A stretch of 48,622 nt of DNA from an uncultured Blautia sp. Its GTDB lineage: Bacteria > Bacillota > Clostridia > Lachnospirales > Lachnospiraceae. Where the stretch lies: positions 1-48,622 of the forward strand of contig UQMI01000023.1 in assembly GCA_900542045.1 (NCBI GenBank). Direction: 5' to 3'. The notes under the pieces are model-generated. The model saw only the letters and a program-made list of their open reading frames with translations. It searched no databases and was not told the origin of the DNA. Below, piece by piece: positions 10,959 to 18,569 of this stretch. Both the position numbers and the translations under genes were made by a program. Position 1 is the stretch's first letter; every line of letters begins with the position of its first letter.

Positions 10959-11516
10959 TCAGTTTCCCGGCTGATACACGATCTGCCGGCCAATCTCCGC
11001 TGCTTTTTCCTGTCCCAGAAGAACTGCTGTCAGTTCCAGCGCAAAGGGAACCGCCGCTCCCATCCCTCTGCCGGTGGTCACTGTTCCGTCTGTTACAGCC
11101 GGCACTTTCTGTACATCCGCTTTTGCCAGATAACTCTCCATTCCCGGATATACTGTGGCCTTCTTTCCGTCCAGGATCCCCAGCCCTGCCAGGATCCGGG
11201 GCGCCGCACAGATGGCTGCCACTTTTCTGCCGTCATCATATGCCTTTTTTACTGCCTCCAGCAGTGGTCGGCACTGCTCCAGATTCTCCGTTCCCTTTAA
11301 GCCTCCCGGAAGCACCAGCATCTGCGCCTCCTCCGGCCGGATCTCTTCCAGAAGACGGTCCGCTTTCACCCTGATCTTATGAGACCCCAGGATTTCCTCC
11401 CTTCCCATTACAGAAACAGTCTCCACATCTATCTGTGCACGACGTAAAATGTCTACAACAGTAAGTCCCTCAATCTCCTCAAATCCATCCGCCAGAAATA
11501 CATATACTTTTCTCAT
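10959..11516 (-). CDS. DJ-1/PfpI family protein
   Basis: Class I glutamine-amidotransferase-like fold of the DJ-1/ThiJ/YajL type; members are glyoxalases, deglycases or chaperones, and the exact activity cannot be read here. The nucleophile-elbow cysteine is C103 in AAICAAPRIL, and the conserved acidic residue lies in DGFEEIE near the N-terminus. The ATG at 11516 (MRKVYVFLADG) follows GGAGG by 8 bases, giving 185 residues. It has its own consensus promoter and is divergent from the CYTH gene. Confidence 0.9.
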   Translation of the reverse strand: MRKVYVFLADGFEEIEGLTVVDILRRAQIDVETVSVMGREEILGSHKIRVKADRLLEEIRPEEAQMLVLPGGLKGTENLEQCRPLLEAVKKAYDDGRKVAAICAAPRILAGLGILDGKKATVYPGMESYLAKADVQKVPAVTDGTVTTGRGMGAAVPFALELTAVLLGQEKAAEIGRQIVYQPGN

Positions 11517-11607
11517 AATATCCGCCTCCTGATCACTGTATTCATACAGAACATGGCTGCTTTTCAAAGCTTTGCCGCCCTCTGTATACTTTCGATTTCC
11601 ATGAAAA

Positions 11608-11636
11608 ATTATAACATTTTGCTTTCCTATTTACAA
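11608..11636 (-). promoter_or_regulatory. sigma-A promoter of the DJ-1/PfpI gene
   Basis: Minus strand -35 TTGTAA (11631-11636), 17-base spacer, -10 TATAAT (11608-11613) with an extended TG. It overlaps the likely control region of the divergent CYTH gene, where TATACT (11645-11650) is a weak -10 on the plus strand. Confidence 0.75.
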
Positions 11637-11681
11637 TCAAAAGGGTATACTGAAGATAAGAAAAAAAGCGAGGTGATCCCC

Positions 11682-12164
11682 ATGGAAATAGAAAGAAAAT
11701 TTCTGATCAAAGCTCTGCCCGGACATCTGTCCCAATACAAAAGCCACGAAATCGAGCAGGGCTATCTCTGTACCGCACCTGTAGTCCGTATCCGCCGCCA
11801 GGACGATACCTATATACTGACCTATAAATCCAAAGGATTGATGAGCCGGGAAGAATACAATCTTCCGCTTACGGAAGAGGCTTATGTACATTTGAAGCCG
11901 AAAGCCGACGGCCTGCTGATTTCCAAGACCCGCTACTGCATTCCCCTGGAAAACGGACTGACAGCTGAACTGGATGTGTTTCACGGCGCCCACCAGGGCC
12001 TGCTGCTGGCAGAGGTGGAGTTTTCCACAGAAGCGGAAGCCATGGCATTCACGCCTCCGGAATGGTTCGCTGAAGAAGTTACTTTTTCCACTGCATATCA
12101 CAACAGCACTTTAAGCCAGCATCCATTTCGCTCTCAGTCTGACACAGAAAAGGACATCCTCTAA
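11682..12164 (+). CDS. CYTH domain-containing protein
   Basis: CYTH-fold protein, a family of small tunnel-shaped enzymes acting on triphosphates (adenylate cyclase class IV, thiamine triphosphatase, inorganic triphosphatase). It begins with the diagnostic ExExK motif (MEIERKFL), and charged strands follow (VVRIRRQDDTYILTYK, AELDVFHGAHQGLLLAEVEF). Start chosen at ATG 11682 after GAGGTGA; upstream codons in frame lack homology. 160 residues, short but complete. The substrate is unknown; triphosphatase is more likely than cyclase in this lineage, which is inference. Confidence 0.88.
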   Translation: MEIERKFLIKALPGHLSQYKSHEIEQGYLCTAPVVRIRRQDDTYILTYKSKGLMSREEYNLPLTEEAYVHLKPKADGLLISKTRYCIPLENGLTAELDVFHGAHQGLLLAEVEFSTEAEAMAFTPPEWFAEEVTFSTAYHNSTLSQHPFRSQSDTEKDIL

Positions 12165-12173
12165 AGGATGTCC
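12152..12173 (+). terminator. hairpin at the CYTH stop codon
   Basis: GGACATCC (12152-12159) pairs exactly with GGATGTCC (12166-12173), enclosing the stop codon. A T-run (12184-12192) follows about 10 bases later, so it may terminate weakly. It also lies at the end of the small minus-strand ORF. Confidence 0.45.
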
Positions 12174-12316
12174 CTCTGATCTGTATTTTTTTCTGTTTTC
12201 CATACAAGCCAGGCCGCATAGCTTCTTGGAAAAACCAAGAGTATATTTCCCAAAAAACGTTTTGGGAACTGTCTGCTTTCCTTTAATTTCATTCCCCAAT
12301 CCATCAACCATACCAT
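12161..12316 (-). CDS. possible 51-residue small protein
   Basis: An ATG at 12316 is preceded by AAAGGAG (12326-12332) with exactly 9 bases between, and the frame stays open for 51 codons to TAG at 12161. The product starts MVWLMDWGMKLKESRQ and has a short hydrophobic run (FLGNILLVF) and several tryptophans. I do not recognise a family. The same DNA holds two perfect stem-loops, so it may be a structured non-coding element; a 66-codon frame starting at 12311 has poorer Shine-Dalgarno spacing. Confidence 0.25.
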   Translation of the reverse strand: MVWLMDWGMKLKESRQFPKRFLGNILLVFPRSYAAWLVWKTEKNTDQRDIL

Positions 12317-12481
12317 TTATTCGGACTCCTTTCCCAACCTTCCTGAACCTCTGAAAACCGCCAAATTATGCGAATTTTCATTGAATTTTAAATGCAGATT
12401 TAAAGTATTCGTTTTGTTGCTAATAGAAGATATTTCCCACGCCACTTGTTATAATGGCAATAACACATGAGGAGGTGGCAT
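12165..12481. other. 317-base intergenic stretch with hairpins
   Basis: Between the CYTH gene and the XRE regulator. It holds two stem-loops, TCTTGG/CCAAGA (12224-12240) and TTCCCAAAA/TTTTGGGAA with a 4-base loop (12247-12268), the possible small ORF on the minus strand, then an AT-rich part with the XRE promoter. Confidence 0.7.
12447..12455 (+). promoter_or_regulatory. extended -10 promoter of the XRE gene
   Basis: TGTTATAAT at 12447-12455 is an extended -10 element; no good -35 is present at the expected distance, which is common for this type. The start codon is 27 bases downstream. Confidence 0.6.
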
Positions 12482-12811
12482 ATGGATATATTAAATTTCT
12501 CGAAAAATCTTCGGGCCTTTCGCCGTGCTCATGGATATACGCAGGTGGAGATGAGCGAACTTCTCCATATTCAGCGCCAAACATACTGCAATTATGAGAA
12601 CGGACGGCGAATGCCTTCCTGGGATATGCTGGCCGAGATCGCAGCTATTCTGGATGTCAGTCTGGATTCTCTTATACGGGGCAGCCTGTCCGACCAGATC
12701 ATGTCGGAAGACGCTGTTCGTACTTTTTTGGATTATCAAAAGCTTTCCGCGGATGAGCAGGCATATATTCGCGAATACATCAAATCTCAACTGAATAAAC
12801 GTTCCAAATAA
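12482..12811 (+). CDS. XRE-family transcriptional regulator
   Basis: Small helix-turn-helix DNA-binding protein. Residues about 5-60 form the Cro/C1-type domain (NLRAFRRAHGYTQVEMSELLHIQRQTYCNYENGRRMPSWDML, shown in part: YTQVEMSELL and YENGRRMPSWD), followed by a short helical tail (EQAYIREYIKSQL) that may dimerise. Start set at ATG 12482, 6 bases after GAGGAGG. 109 residues. It stands alone behind an extended -10 promoter; no phage or toxin partner is adjacent, so its target is unknown. Confidence 0.88.
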   Translation: MDILNFSKNLRAFRRAHGYTQVEMSELLHIQRQTYCNYENGRRMPSWDMLAEIAAILDVSLDSLIRGSLSDQIMSEDAVRTFLDYQKLSADEQAYIREYIKSQLNKRSK

Positions 12812-12901
12812 ATTGTATCACTTGACCTTTGCGAATGCAAATTCTTTATTTGCACTTCGTCTATTTCTTTTGCATAAAAGTGCAGCTATTCCCGATTTTT
12901 T

Positions 12902-13696
12902 TTACATATTACGGCTCATATTGACACAGGCTTTCATGGCTTCTATCACAGCACTGCGAAATCCGTGTTGTTCCAGGACACGCACTGCTTCCATTGTTGT
13001 ACCTCCTGGGGAGCATACCATATCTTTCAGTTCCCCGGGATGCATTCCGGTTTCCAGTACCATTTTCGCGCTGCCCAGCACCGCCTGCGAAGCAAACCGG
13101 TACGCCTGCTTTCTCGGCATACCGTCCGCCACTGCCCCATCCGCCATTGCTTCAATAAGCAAAAAGATGTATGCCGGAGAACTGCCGCTGACAGACACTA
13201 CCACATCCAGCAGTCTCTCCGGTACGATTTCCACCTCGCCAAAGCTTTCCAGAAGTTTTTTTACCATCTGCAATTCCTCTTCGGTTATTCGCTCATTGGC
13301 ACACATTCCTGTCATTCCTTCGCCCACCAGAGCAGGTGTATTAGGCATGGTGCGGACCAGCTTCACAGGTTTTCCAAACTGCTCTGTGACCCACTCTATT
13401 GTCTTTCCCGGAGCGATGGTGATCACCACCTGCTCCGGGCGGATTTCCTCCCTCACTTCCCGGATCACTTCCGCATAGAACTGCGGTTTCACAGACAAAA
13501 ATACAACCTCTGCATTTCTCACTACTTCTCTGTTTTCCTGTGTGGTCCGGATTCCCAGCCGTTCCCTGCTGCTGCTGCATTCTTCCTCTGTTGGATTGGA
13601 ACCAATAATATCTTCCTTTTTGCAGATTTCATTTTTCAGTATCCCTTTGATGATCGCTGATGCCATATTTCCGCATCCGATAAATCCCAGTTTCAT
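12902..13696 (-). CDS. proC: pyrroline-5-carboxylate reductase
   Basis: Last step of proline synthesis: NAD(P)H-dependent reduction of pyrroline-5-carboxylate. The Rossmann start MKLGFIGCGNMASAII, the VFLSVKPQ strand, the TMPNTPALVGEGMTG motif and the SGSSPAYIFLLIEAMADGAV (20 residues) substrate helix are present. Start at ATG 13696 after GGAGG; the longer frame to 13753 has no homology. 264 residues, normal. Monocistronic by appearance, with its own promoter at 13798-13825. proA and proB are not in the window. Confidence 0.96.
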   Translation of the reverse strand: MKLGFIGCGNMASAIIKGILKNEICKKEDIIGSNPTEEECSSSRERLGIRTTQENREVVRNAEVVFLSVKPQFYAEVIREVREEIRPEQVVITIAPGKTIEWVTEQFGKPVKLVRTMPNTPALVGEGMTGMCANERITEEELQMVKKLLESFGEVEIVPERLLDVVVSVSGSSPAYIFLLIEAMADGAVADGMPRKQAYRFASQAVLGSAKMVLETGMHPGELKDMVCSPGGTTMEAVRVLEQHGFRSAVIEAMKACVNMSRNM

Positions 13697-13797
13697 TCGG
13701 TACCTCCATTCTTCTGATTTCGTATTCTGGGGGATCCGTCCGTTTTTCCTCATTTTAGAGATTTTCAGGATCAGACTTTTTCCCCGGTATGTCTCAA

Positions 13798-13825
13798 ATT
13801 ATAGCTCTTTTTCCGAATTTGACAA
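13798..13825 (-). promoter_or_regulatory. promoter of proC
   Basis: Minus strand -35 TTGTCA (13820-13825), 16-base spacer, -10 TATAAT (13798-13803), leaving a leader of about 95 bases before proC. Confidence 0.7.
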
Positions 13826-13839
13826 GGGACTCTTTCTGC

Positions 13840-14781
13840 TCAGTCATCCCCCAAAAGTGCCTTCCATGTATTCTGCCCTGTAATCCCGTCGATGGACAGG
13901 CCCTTTTGCTTCTGAAATTCCATTACAGCCGCTCTCGTTCCAGGACCGTAGATGCCGTCATAACCACCGGTCACACCGATCCTGTATTGATTTCCCAGAC
14001 GCTCCTGGAGCAGACGGACCACTTCTCCCCGGCTTCCCTCTTTCAGAAGAGGCAGTTTTGACAGGGTTTCCGGCCCCGGAATATTGTCCGGGACAGCTCC
14101 AACAGCACTCTGCAGCCGTTTTATCCAATCATCATTCGCCTCTGCCCCATCTCCTTCCTCTCTTTCCGGCTGATCTGCCGATCCGCCCGTATAGTCTTTG
14201 TAAAAAACATCCAGATCCACATTTCCGTCAATTCCCGGGACGGTTCCTTTCGAACTGTACTGCCAGCCAATCCCGTGAGCCGGACGCAGACTTTCCACAA
14301 CGACTCCCCGGTCATTGTAAGGATAAGACGCAATCCAATAATCATAAGGAAATCCCTCTACATCCAATACGTTATTATACCAGTCCAGATTACAGTAAAT
14401 GCCAAAGAGATAGCCGGCATCCACGATCTTTCGACGAAATTCCCGGATCACCGCAGCCAGCTGGCTCGCAGGCAGGCTTCTCTGTCTGGACCACTCCATA
14501 TCATAAAAGACCGGAAATTCCAGCGTTTTCCCCTTCAGCGCCCTTAATACGGAATCTGCCTCCAGAGACGCTTCCGCCGCGGACAACGCATAACTGAACT
14601 TATAAACTCCCACTTTCATACCTGCCTGACGGAATCCTTTATAATTCCTCTCAAACGTGGGATCCGGCTGATTATTGCGCTCAGTCACCCGAAGAATGGC
14701 CACCTTCCTGCCAGAAGCCGCCACCCGGGCATAACTGGTCACCGGATTATACGCGCTTACATCAATCCCATATAATTCCAT
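13840..14781 (-). CDS. GH25 lysozyme with C-terminal peptidoglycan-binding domain
   Basis: Muramidase-type enzyme expected to cut N-acetylmuramic acid-beta-1,4-N-acetylglucosamine bonds. The GH25 barrel spans about residues 1-200: GIDVSAYN with D7, then the catalytic DxE pair D94 and E96 in VFYDMEW, and WYNNVLDVEGF/GNVDLDVFY near the end. Residues about 245-311 form a PG_binding_1 repeat (GEVVRLLQERLG, YGPGTRAAVMEFQKQKGL). There is no signal peptide, so export would need another route. It follows the zinc-ribbon/PH gene after two terminators, with AAGGAG before its ATG. No holin or phage genes are near. Confidence 0.9.
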   Translation of the reverse strand: MELYGIDVSAYNPVTSYARVAASGRKVAILRVTERNNQPDPTFERNYKGFRQAGMKVGVYKFSYALSAAEASLEADSVLRALKGKTLEFPVFYDMEWSRQRSLPASQLAAVIREFRRKIVDAGYLFGIYCNLDWYNNVLDVEGFPYDYWIASYPYNDRGVVVESLRPAHGIGWQYSSKGTVPGIDGNVDLDVFYKDYTGGSADQPEREEGDGAEANDDWIKRLQSAVGAVPDNIPGPETLSKLPLLKEGSRGEVVRLLQERLGNQYRIGVTGGYDGIYGPGTRAAVMEFQKQKGLSIDGITGQNTWKALLGDD

Positions 14782-14828
14782 ACAAACTCCTTATTGTTTC
14801 CTTTTTACTCATCATATGCAGACAAAAT

Positions 14829-14874
14829 AAAAAAGAATCCTGCAGCGCAGGATTCTCCGCCTGCGGCGGGTTTC
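14829..14874 (-). terminator. terminator, module C of the dispersed repeat
   Basis: On the minus strand AGAATCCTGC pairs with GCAGGATTCT around a 3-base loop and runs into TTTTTT, preceded by CCCGCCGCAGGCGG. It differs by about one base from 31272-31316 on the plus strand. It lies directly upstream of the lysozyme gene, so it may limit read-through into it. Confidence 0.8.
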
Positions 14875-14931
14875 TTCCGGCAGCATTCTTCCTCTCTTCC
14901 GCAGTACAGTCTCCGTTCCACTCCTGTCAAT

Positions 14932-14964
14932 GCAAAACAGATGTCCACCGGACATCTGTTTTGC
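14932..14964 (-). terminator. terminator after the zinc-ribbon/PH gene
   Basis: GCAAAACAGATGTCC pairs perfectly with GGACATCTGTTTTGC (15 base pairs, 3-base loop), 20 bases after the stop of the gene ending at 14985. The T-run is TTTTGC at the base of the stem. Confidence 0.8.
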
Positions 14965-14984
14965 GATTCAACCAGTCATTCTTT

Positions 14985-16142
14985 TTACAGTTTCCATTTC
15001 TGGATTCCGGCTTCTCCATATTTCTGAATATCCATCACCATGGTTCCCACTTCATCCATCACCCGCTCCGCATCTTTTCCCGGAAGAACATCGATTTTTT
15101 TCCCGGCAACAGAATTGAGCAGCATGCTGATCACAGTGGAATCGCTCTTTGTCAGCACCTTGATGCTGAAACTGGGCCGGATGCTCGCCAGGATAAAATA
15201 AATAAAAAACCCCAGAGATACCAGAGCAGACAGAAGAACTCCTATTTTTCCGGAGTCCTGAGCCAGGTAGGCAATTCCCGGCACAGCAAAAGCGAATACA
15301 AATACCTTCGCATAATAATGTCTTTTCAGCAGAACCAGGATCCCGATCACACCGATGAGCCCCAAAACTGCGCCCAGCATGGGGAGCGCGCTGGTGATAA
15401 AAGATCCGATTCCAAAGAAGAGGCTCACCAGAACAAGATTCAATACCATGGCCACCAGACACAGTTTATTTCCGTTTTTGAACTCCATGCCGACCACATC
15501 CTCCAGCGCAAATTCCATGGACTTCTGCGTCGGACCGATCCAGTTGCGTCCGCTCATCCGGTACAGTACTCTTTTACTGGTCACCTGCAGCCTTCCTTCC
15601 TGCCAGGATCCGCTGAGCGCAGATCTTGCTTTGCACAGTTCGTACTGCCGTATGGGAATCTCCTGACTGCAGGGCTGGATCAGATCCGGAACGATCTGCG
15701 CCCCCCGTTCGTAGCAATCTTCTACATGTTTTATCCGGTCTTCTTTGGAAAAGCCCAGAAGTTTCCGTATAGGAATCCGGTTATTCACCTTATCTGCCCT
15801 GTCTGTAGGCGTCACAAAATCATACACCGCATCCAGAATGGCCCCAAGCTGGCTGGAAATCCCGTTCAGAGCACTGAAAAGACCTTCCGACGTCTGCCTG
15901 TAATCTCTCTGATACGGATTCTCCTGATAAGGGCCCTGCTGACTCTGCTTTCTATTCTCCTGCCCTGTCTGGCCATAGTACGCGCCTTCCTGGTTATTAT
16001 TTGCCTGATTCTGGCTGCTGCTCTCTGGTCGTACTCCGCTGTTTTTCTCCGACTCCCGGGCATCTGCCTGTGCCTCTCTCTGACAGATACAGATTTCACC
16101 CTCTTTCAATGGTCTGCCGCATTTTGTACAAAACTTTGCCAT
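14985..16142 (-). CDS. zinc-ribbon multi-pass membrane protein with PH-like segment
   Basis: 385 residues, no named family recognised. Residues 5-20 form a zinc ribbon (CTKC ... CIC; C5, C8, C18, C20), followed by a Gln/Asn-rich linker to about residue 80. Residues 160-222 resemble the strands of a bacterial PH domain (WQEGRLQVTSKRVLYRMSG, FALEDVVGMEFKNG). Four hydrophobic segments follow at about 227-247, 252-273, 279-295 and 300-320, then a soluble tail. Start at ATG 16142 behind GGGGG; a longer frame to 16166 is less likely. It ends the zinc-ribbon/beta-lactamase/TcaA-like run, 13 bases after its neighbour, and is followed by two terminators. Confidence 0.75.
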   Translation of the reverse strand: MAKFCTKCGRPLKEGEICICQREAQADARESEKNSGVRPESSSQNQANNNQEGAYYGQTGQENRKQSQQGPYQENPYQRDYRQTSEGLFSALNGISSQLGAILDAVYDFVTPTDRADKVNNRIPIRKLLGFSKEDRIKHVEDCYERGAQIVPDLIQPCSQEIPIRQYELCKARSALSGSWQEGRLQVTSKRVLYRMSGRNWIGPTQKSMEFALEDVVGMEFKNGNKLCLVAMVLNLVLVSLFFGIGSFITSALPMLGAVLGLIGVIGILVLLKRHYYAKVFVFAFAVPGIAYLAQDSGKIGVLLSALVSLGFFIYFILASIRPSFSIKVLTKSDSTVISMLLNSVAGKKIDVLPGKDAERVMDEVGTMVMDIQKYGEAGIQKWKL

Positions 16143-16155
16143 TTGTTTTCCCCCT

Positions 16156-17463
16156 CTAATAAACACTGCTCAAATCCATGGAATAAACTTTCCATTTCTC
16201 ATTCTCTAATTTAAAAGTAACCGTCAAATCACTGTTTCCCTCATCCTGCACTTCTTCTTTTGTTGTGATCCCGCTGTAGGAAGTCTCCGTGCCCGTATAG
16301 GCATAGGCATACTGATACGTCACATATAGCTGCACATAAAAATTCCCGGCTTCATCGGTATAATACTCATTTACCTGACTCTGAAAATTCCGAAAACTCA
16401 TATCCGTAAACTGAATCTTATCGTAATAGGTGCTCTGCAGATCAGAGACAAGCCTTTCGTACAGCTGAACAGCTGATTCCTGAATATACTGCTGCTCTTC
16501 CAGGCTGTTTCCCGTCTGCGCCCAGTAATTCAGATAGTCCCCGGATGGCCCGCTCTGCGCCAGGGCTTCTCCATAGATTTTCCCTACAAATTCCTGAACA
16601 ACCGTCTGCATTTCAGAAACGGCATCTGCGCTTACATTCAGCTGTCCTATTTCGTAGTAATCCATGCCCTCTGTCAAGTCCAGACGAAATTCTTCCGTTT
16701 CCCGGTTCTCGGCTGCTGCCTGAATAGTATGTTCTCCCACAAACAGATTTTCCATATATGTATCGTAACTGCTTCCGTTTTCTTCTGCCAGACTGGCTGG
16801 TGTCAGCGTCTCTCCGTCCACCGCGATTTCATAGCCGGCCGGAACAGAAATGACAAAGTTTTTCACCAGCAAATCCTCAGAAGAAACTTTCCATTTGGGA
16901 AAAAGCAAAAAAGCCTTCTCCGGCTGCCGGATCAGCTGCAGCCGCATTTCCCGGATGCTGCTCTCTCCTTTTACCATATACTGAACGGTATACCACCGAA
17001 GAAATTCTTCGGTTCCGGAAGAAGCGTCTCCGCTCTCTTCTACATTCAGATTGGTCACCTCCGCGCCGCCTTCTTCCGGATGCGCGGCGAGAAAATGCTC
17101 TTTTGTCATCAGTATTCCTTCAGGGATCTCCATTTGCCCGTACACCTGCTCCCATTCCCCGTTTAATACTGCCTCCGCATATGTTTCCGCTGCTTTCTCA
17201 GGGCCGAAGAGACCAGACAGGATCATAAAACCTGCCGTCAGGACCACCACAACACAGACTGCAATGCCTATGAACTTCTGCGCTTTCTTTCCGGGCATGG
17301 GAATCTTTTTTAACCGTTCCTGTATTTCCGGATCGACTGCCGGCTGCCGGAACCGCTCCTGCTCCTGATACCGTCTGGAACGGTTCAGCGGTTTATCCCC
17401 ATAGTTCCGGTCTTCTCCTCTGTCAGGCCCCGGGCCCATGTCATATCCATATCCTTCACTCAT
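16156..17463 (-). CDS. TcaA-like membrane-anchored extracytoplasmic protein
   Basis: 435 residues with a charged cytosolic N-terminus (1-63), one transmembrane helix (about 64-86, IGIAVCVVVVLTAGFMIL) and a large outer part. The juxtamembrane AAETYAEAVLNGEWEQVYGQ segment and the VDGETLTPAS ... GEHTIQA beta module resemble TcaA/YvbJ-type proteins, membrane proteins linked in staphylococci to glycopeptide response; this is by eye only. The ATG at 17463 overlaps the TGA of the upstream gene by 4 bases behind GGAGG, so translation is coupled. The N-terminal zinc ribbon usual in this family is absent here but present in two neighbours. Confidence 0.7.
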   Translation of the reverse strand: MSEGYGYDMGPGPDRGEDRNYGDKPLNRSRRYQEQERFRQPAVDPEIQERLKKIPMPGKKAQKFIGIAVCVVVVLTAGFMILSGLFGPEKAAETYAEAVLNGEWEQVYGQMEIPEGILMTKEHFLAAHPEEGGAEVTNLNVEESGDASSGTEEFLRWYTVQYMVKGESSIREMRLQLIRQPEKAFLLFPKWKVSSEDLLVKNFVISVPAGYEIAVDGETLTPASLAEENGSSYDTYMENLFVGEHTIQAAAENRETEEFRLDLTEGMDYYEIGQLNVSADAVSEMQTVVQEFVGKIYGEALAQSGPSGDYLNYWAQTGNSLEEQQYIQESAVQLYERLVSDLQSTYYDKIQFTDMSFRNFQSQVNEYYTDEAGNFYVQLYVTYQYAYAYTGTETSYSGITTKEEVQDEGNSDLTVTFKLENEKWKVYSMDLSSVY

Positions 17464-18563
17464 AACGATCCCTCCTGCTGTTCCCCATTCATATACTGGT
17501 AGACCGTGCTGGAAATGGACACTATGTTCTGCTGAGCCGCACTGGTGTCTGTAAGTCCCGTGGACGTAACACAAAGAACGTAATCCCCTCCCGGCGAGTA
17601 CACGATTGCCGCGTCATTTTCCGTATCGCTCAGTTCTCCCGTCTTGTTGGCCGTCACCACACCCTCCGGCACTCCGGCCGGTATTTTCCAGGTCCTTGTC
17701 TGTTGTTTTAAAAGATCCAGCATCTTTGCCGATGCCTGGGCGGATACACAGTCGCCGTGGTAAATACGCTCCAAAAACAGACCGCAGTCTCTTACCGAAG
17801 TATAGTTTTCACCTTCGGCAGGAACTTCTCTGTAATCCCGCAGATCTCTTCCCTGACTGGTATCCCCGTATCCATAAGCCTGGGCGAACCTATTCACCAC
17901 CTGCATGCCTGCTTCATGATCCGTACCGTCCGGGCTCAGTCTCCGCACCAGTTCATTGGAGGACTCATTGTCACTAACGGTGATCATATCCTGCAAAAGC
18001 TGGTCAATCTGCGCATTCTCTTCCAGATTTCCCTCCTCCACCTGCTCCATCACAGCTCCCATAATATAAAGTTTGATCAGGCTGGCAGCTTTTACCCCGT
18101 GACTGTTCAGATCCATATATTCCCCGTCTGTGAGATCACTCACATAGACAGCCCAGTCTCCTTCAAAACCGGCTACCATCGTTTCCAGCTCTTCCTTCAG
18201 CTCTTCCAGCCCCTCTTTTCCGTAAGAAGCATCTGCCGGGCGCCGGATCATGGCTTCTCCTTCCAATCCTGCCTCTTGAGCGGCTTCTTCTTCCTCTGCT
18301 CCTTCTTCCTGTTCTGTGCTCAAATCTTCTGCTTCCTGTTCTTCTGTGTCCGTTTCCTCCTCTTTTGCCTGCTCATCCTGCTTTTTTTGCTGCTCCAGTC
18401 TGGCCTGTTCCTGTGCCAGCCTTTCTTCTTTTTCCTCCTGTTCACGCTCTTCCTGCTCCGCCTGCTCACGGCTGTTCTTCCAGGACTGGGTTACAGCCGC
18501 TGTGCCTGCGATCACCAGCAGCAGGATGACCAGGATCCCTGCAATCTTCTTTTTCATACCCAT
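17460..18563 (-). CDS. membrane-anchored class A beta-lactamase-like serine hydrolase
   Basis: One N-terminal membrane helix (about 5-25), then a very Glu/Gln-rich coiled linker to about residue 100, then a penicillin-recognising domain. Catalytic motifs are intact: S161-x-x-K164 (ASLIK), S197-D198-N199, and K307-T308-G309. E252 in ENYTS may be the omega-loop base. The domain is distant from drug-hydrolysing lactamases, and the location next to envelope genes suggests a peptidoglycan-related hydrolase or sensor rather than a resistance enzyme (inference). The segment between SxxK and SDN is about 24 residues shorter than in classical class A enzymes. Coupled to the TcaA-like gene by a 4-base overlap. 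Confidence 0.8.
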   Translation of the reverse strand: MGMKKKIAGILVILLLVIAGTAAVTQSWKNSREQAEQEEREQEEKEERLAQEQARLEQQKKQDEQAKEEETDTEEQEAEDLSTEQEEGAEEEEAAQEAGLEGEAMIRRPADASYGKEGLEELKEELETMVAGFEGDWAVYVSDLTDGEYMDLNSHGVKAASLIKLYIMGAVMEQVEEGNLEENAQIDQLLQDMITVSDNESSNELVRRLSPDGTDHEAGMQVVNRFAQAYGYGDTSQGRDLRDYREVPAEGENYTSVRDCGLFLERIYHGDCVSAQASAKMLDLLKQQTRTWKIPAGVPEGVVTANKTGELSDTENDAAIVYSPGGDYVLCVTSTGLTDTSAAQQNIVSISSTVYQYMNGEQQEGSL

Positions 18564-18569
18564 GCCCCT

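Noticed and set aside
12111..12311. 66-codon minus-strand frame
   Set aside because: Its ATG is too far from AAAGGAG compared with the overlapping 51-codon frame starting at 12316, and it runs back into the CYTH gene.
13840..14781. Prophage endolysin
   Set aside because: No holin, structural, integrase or other phage gene is nearby, and flanking genes are chromosomal.
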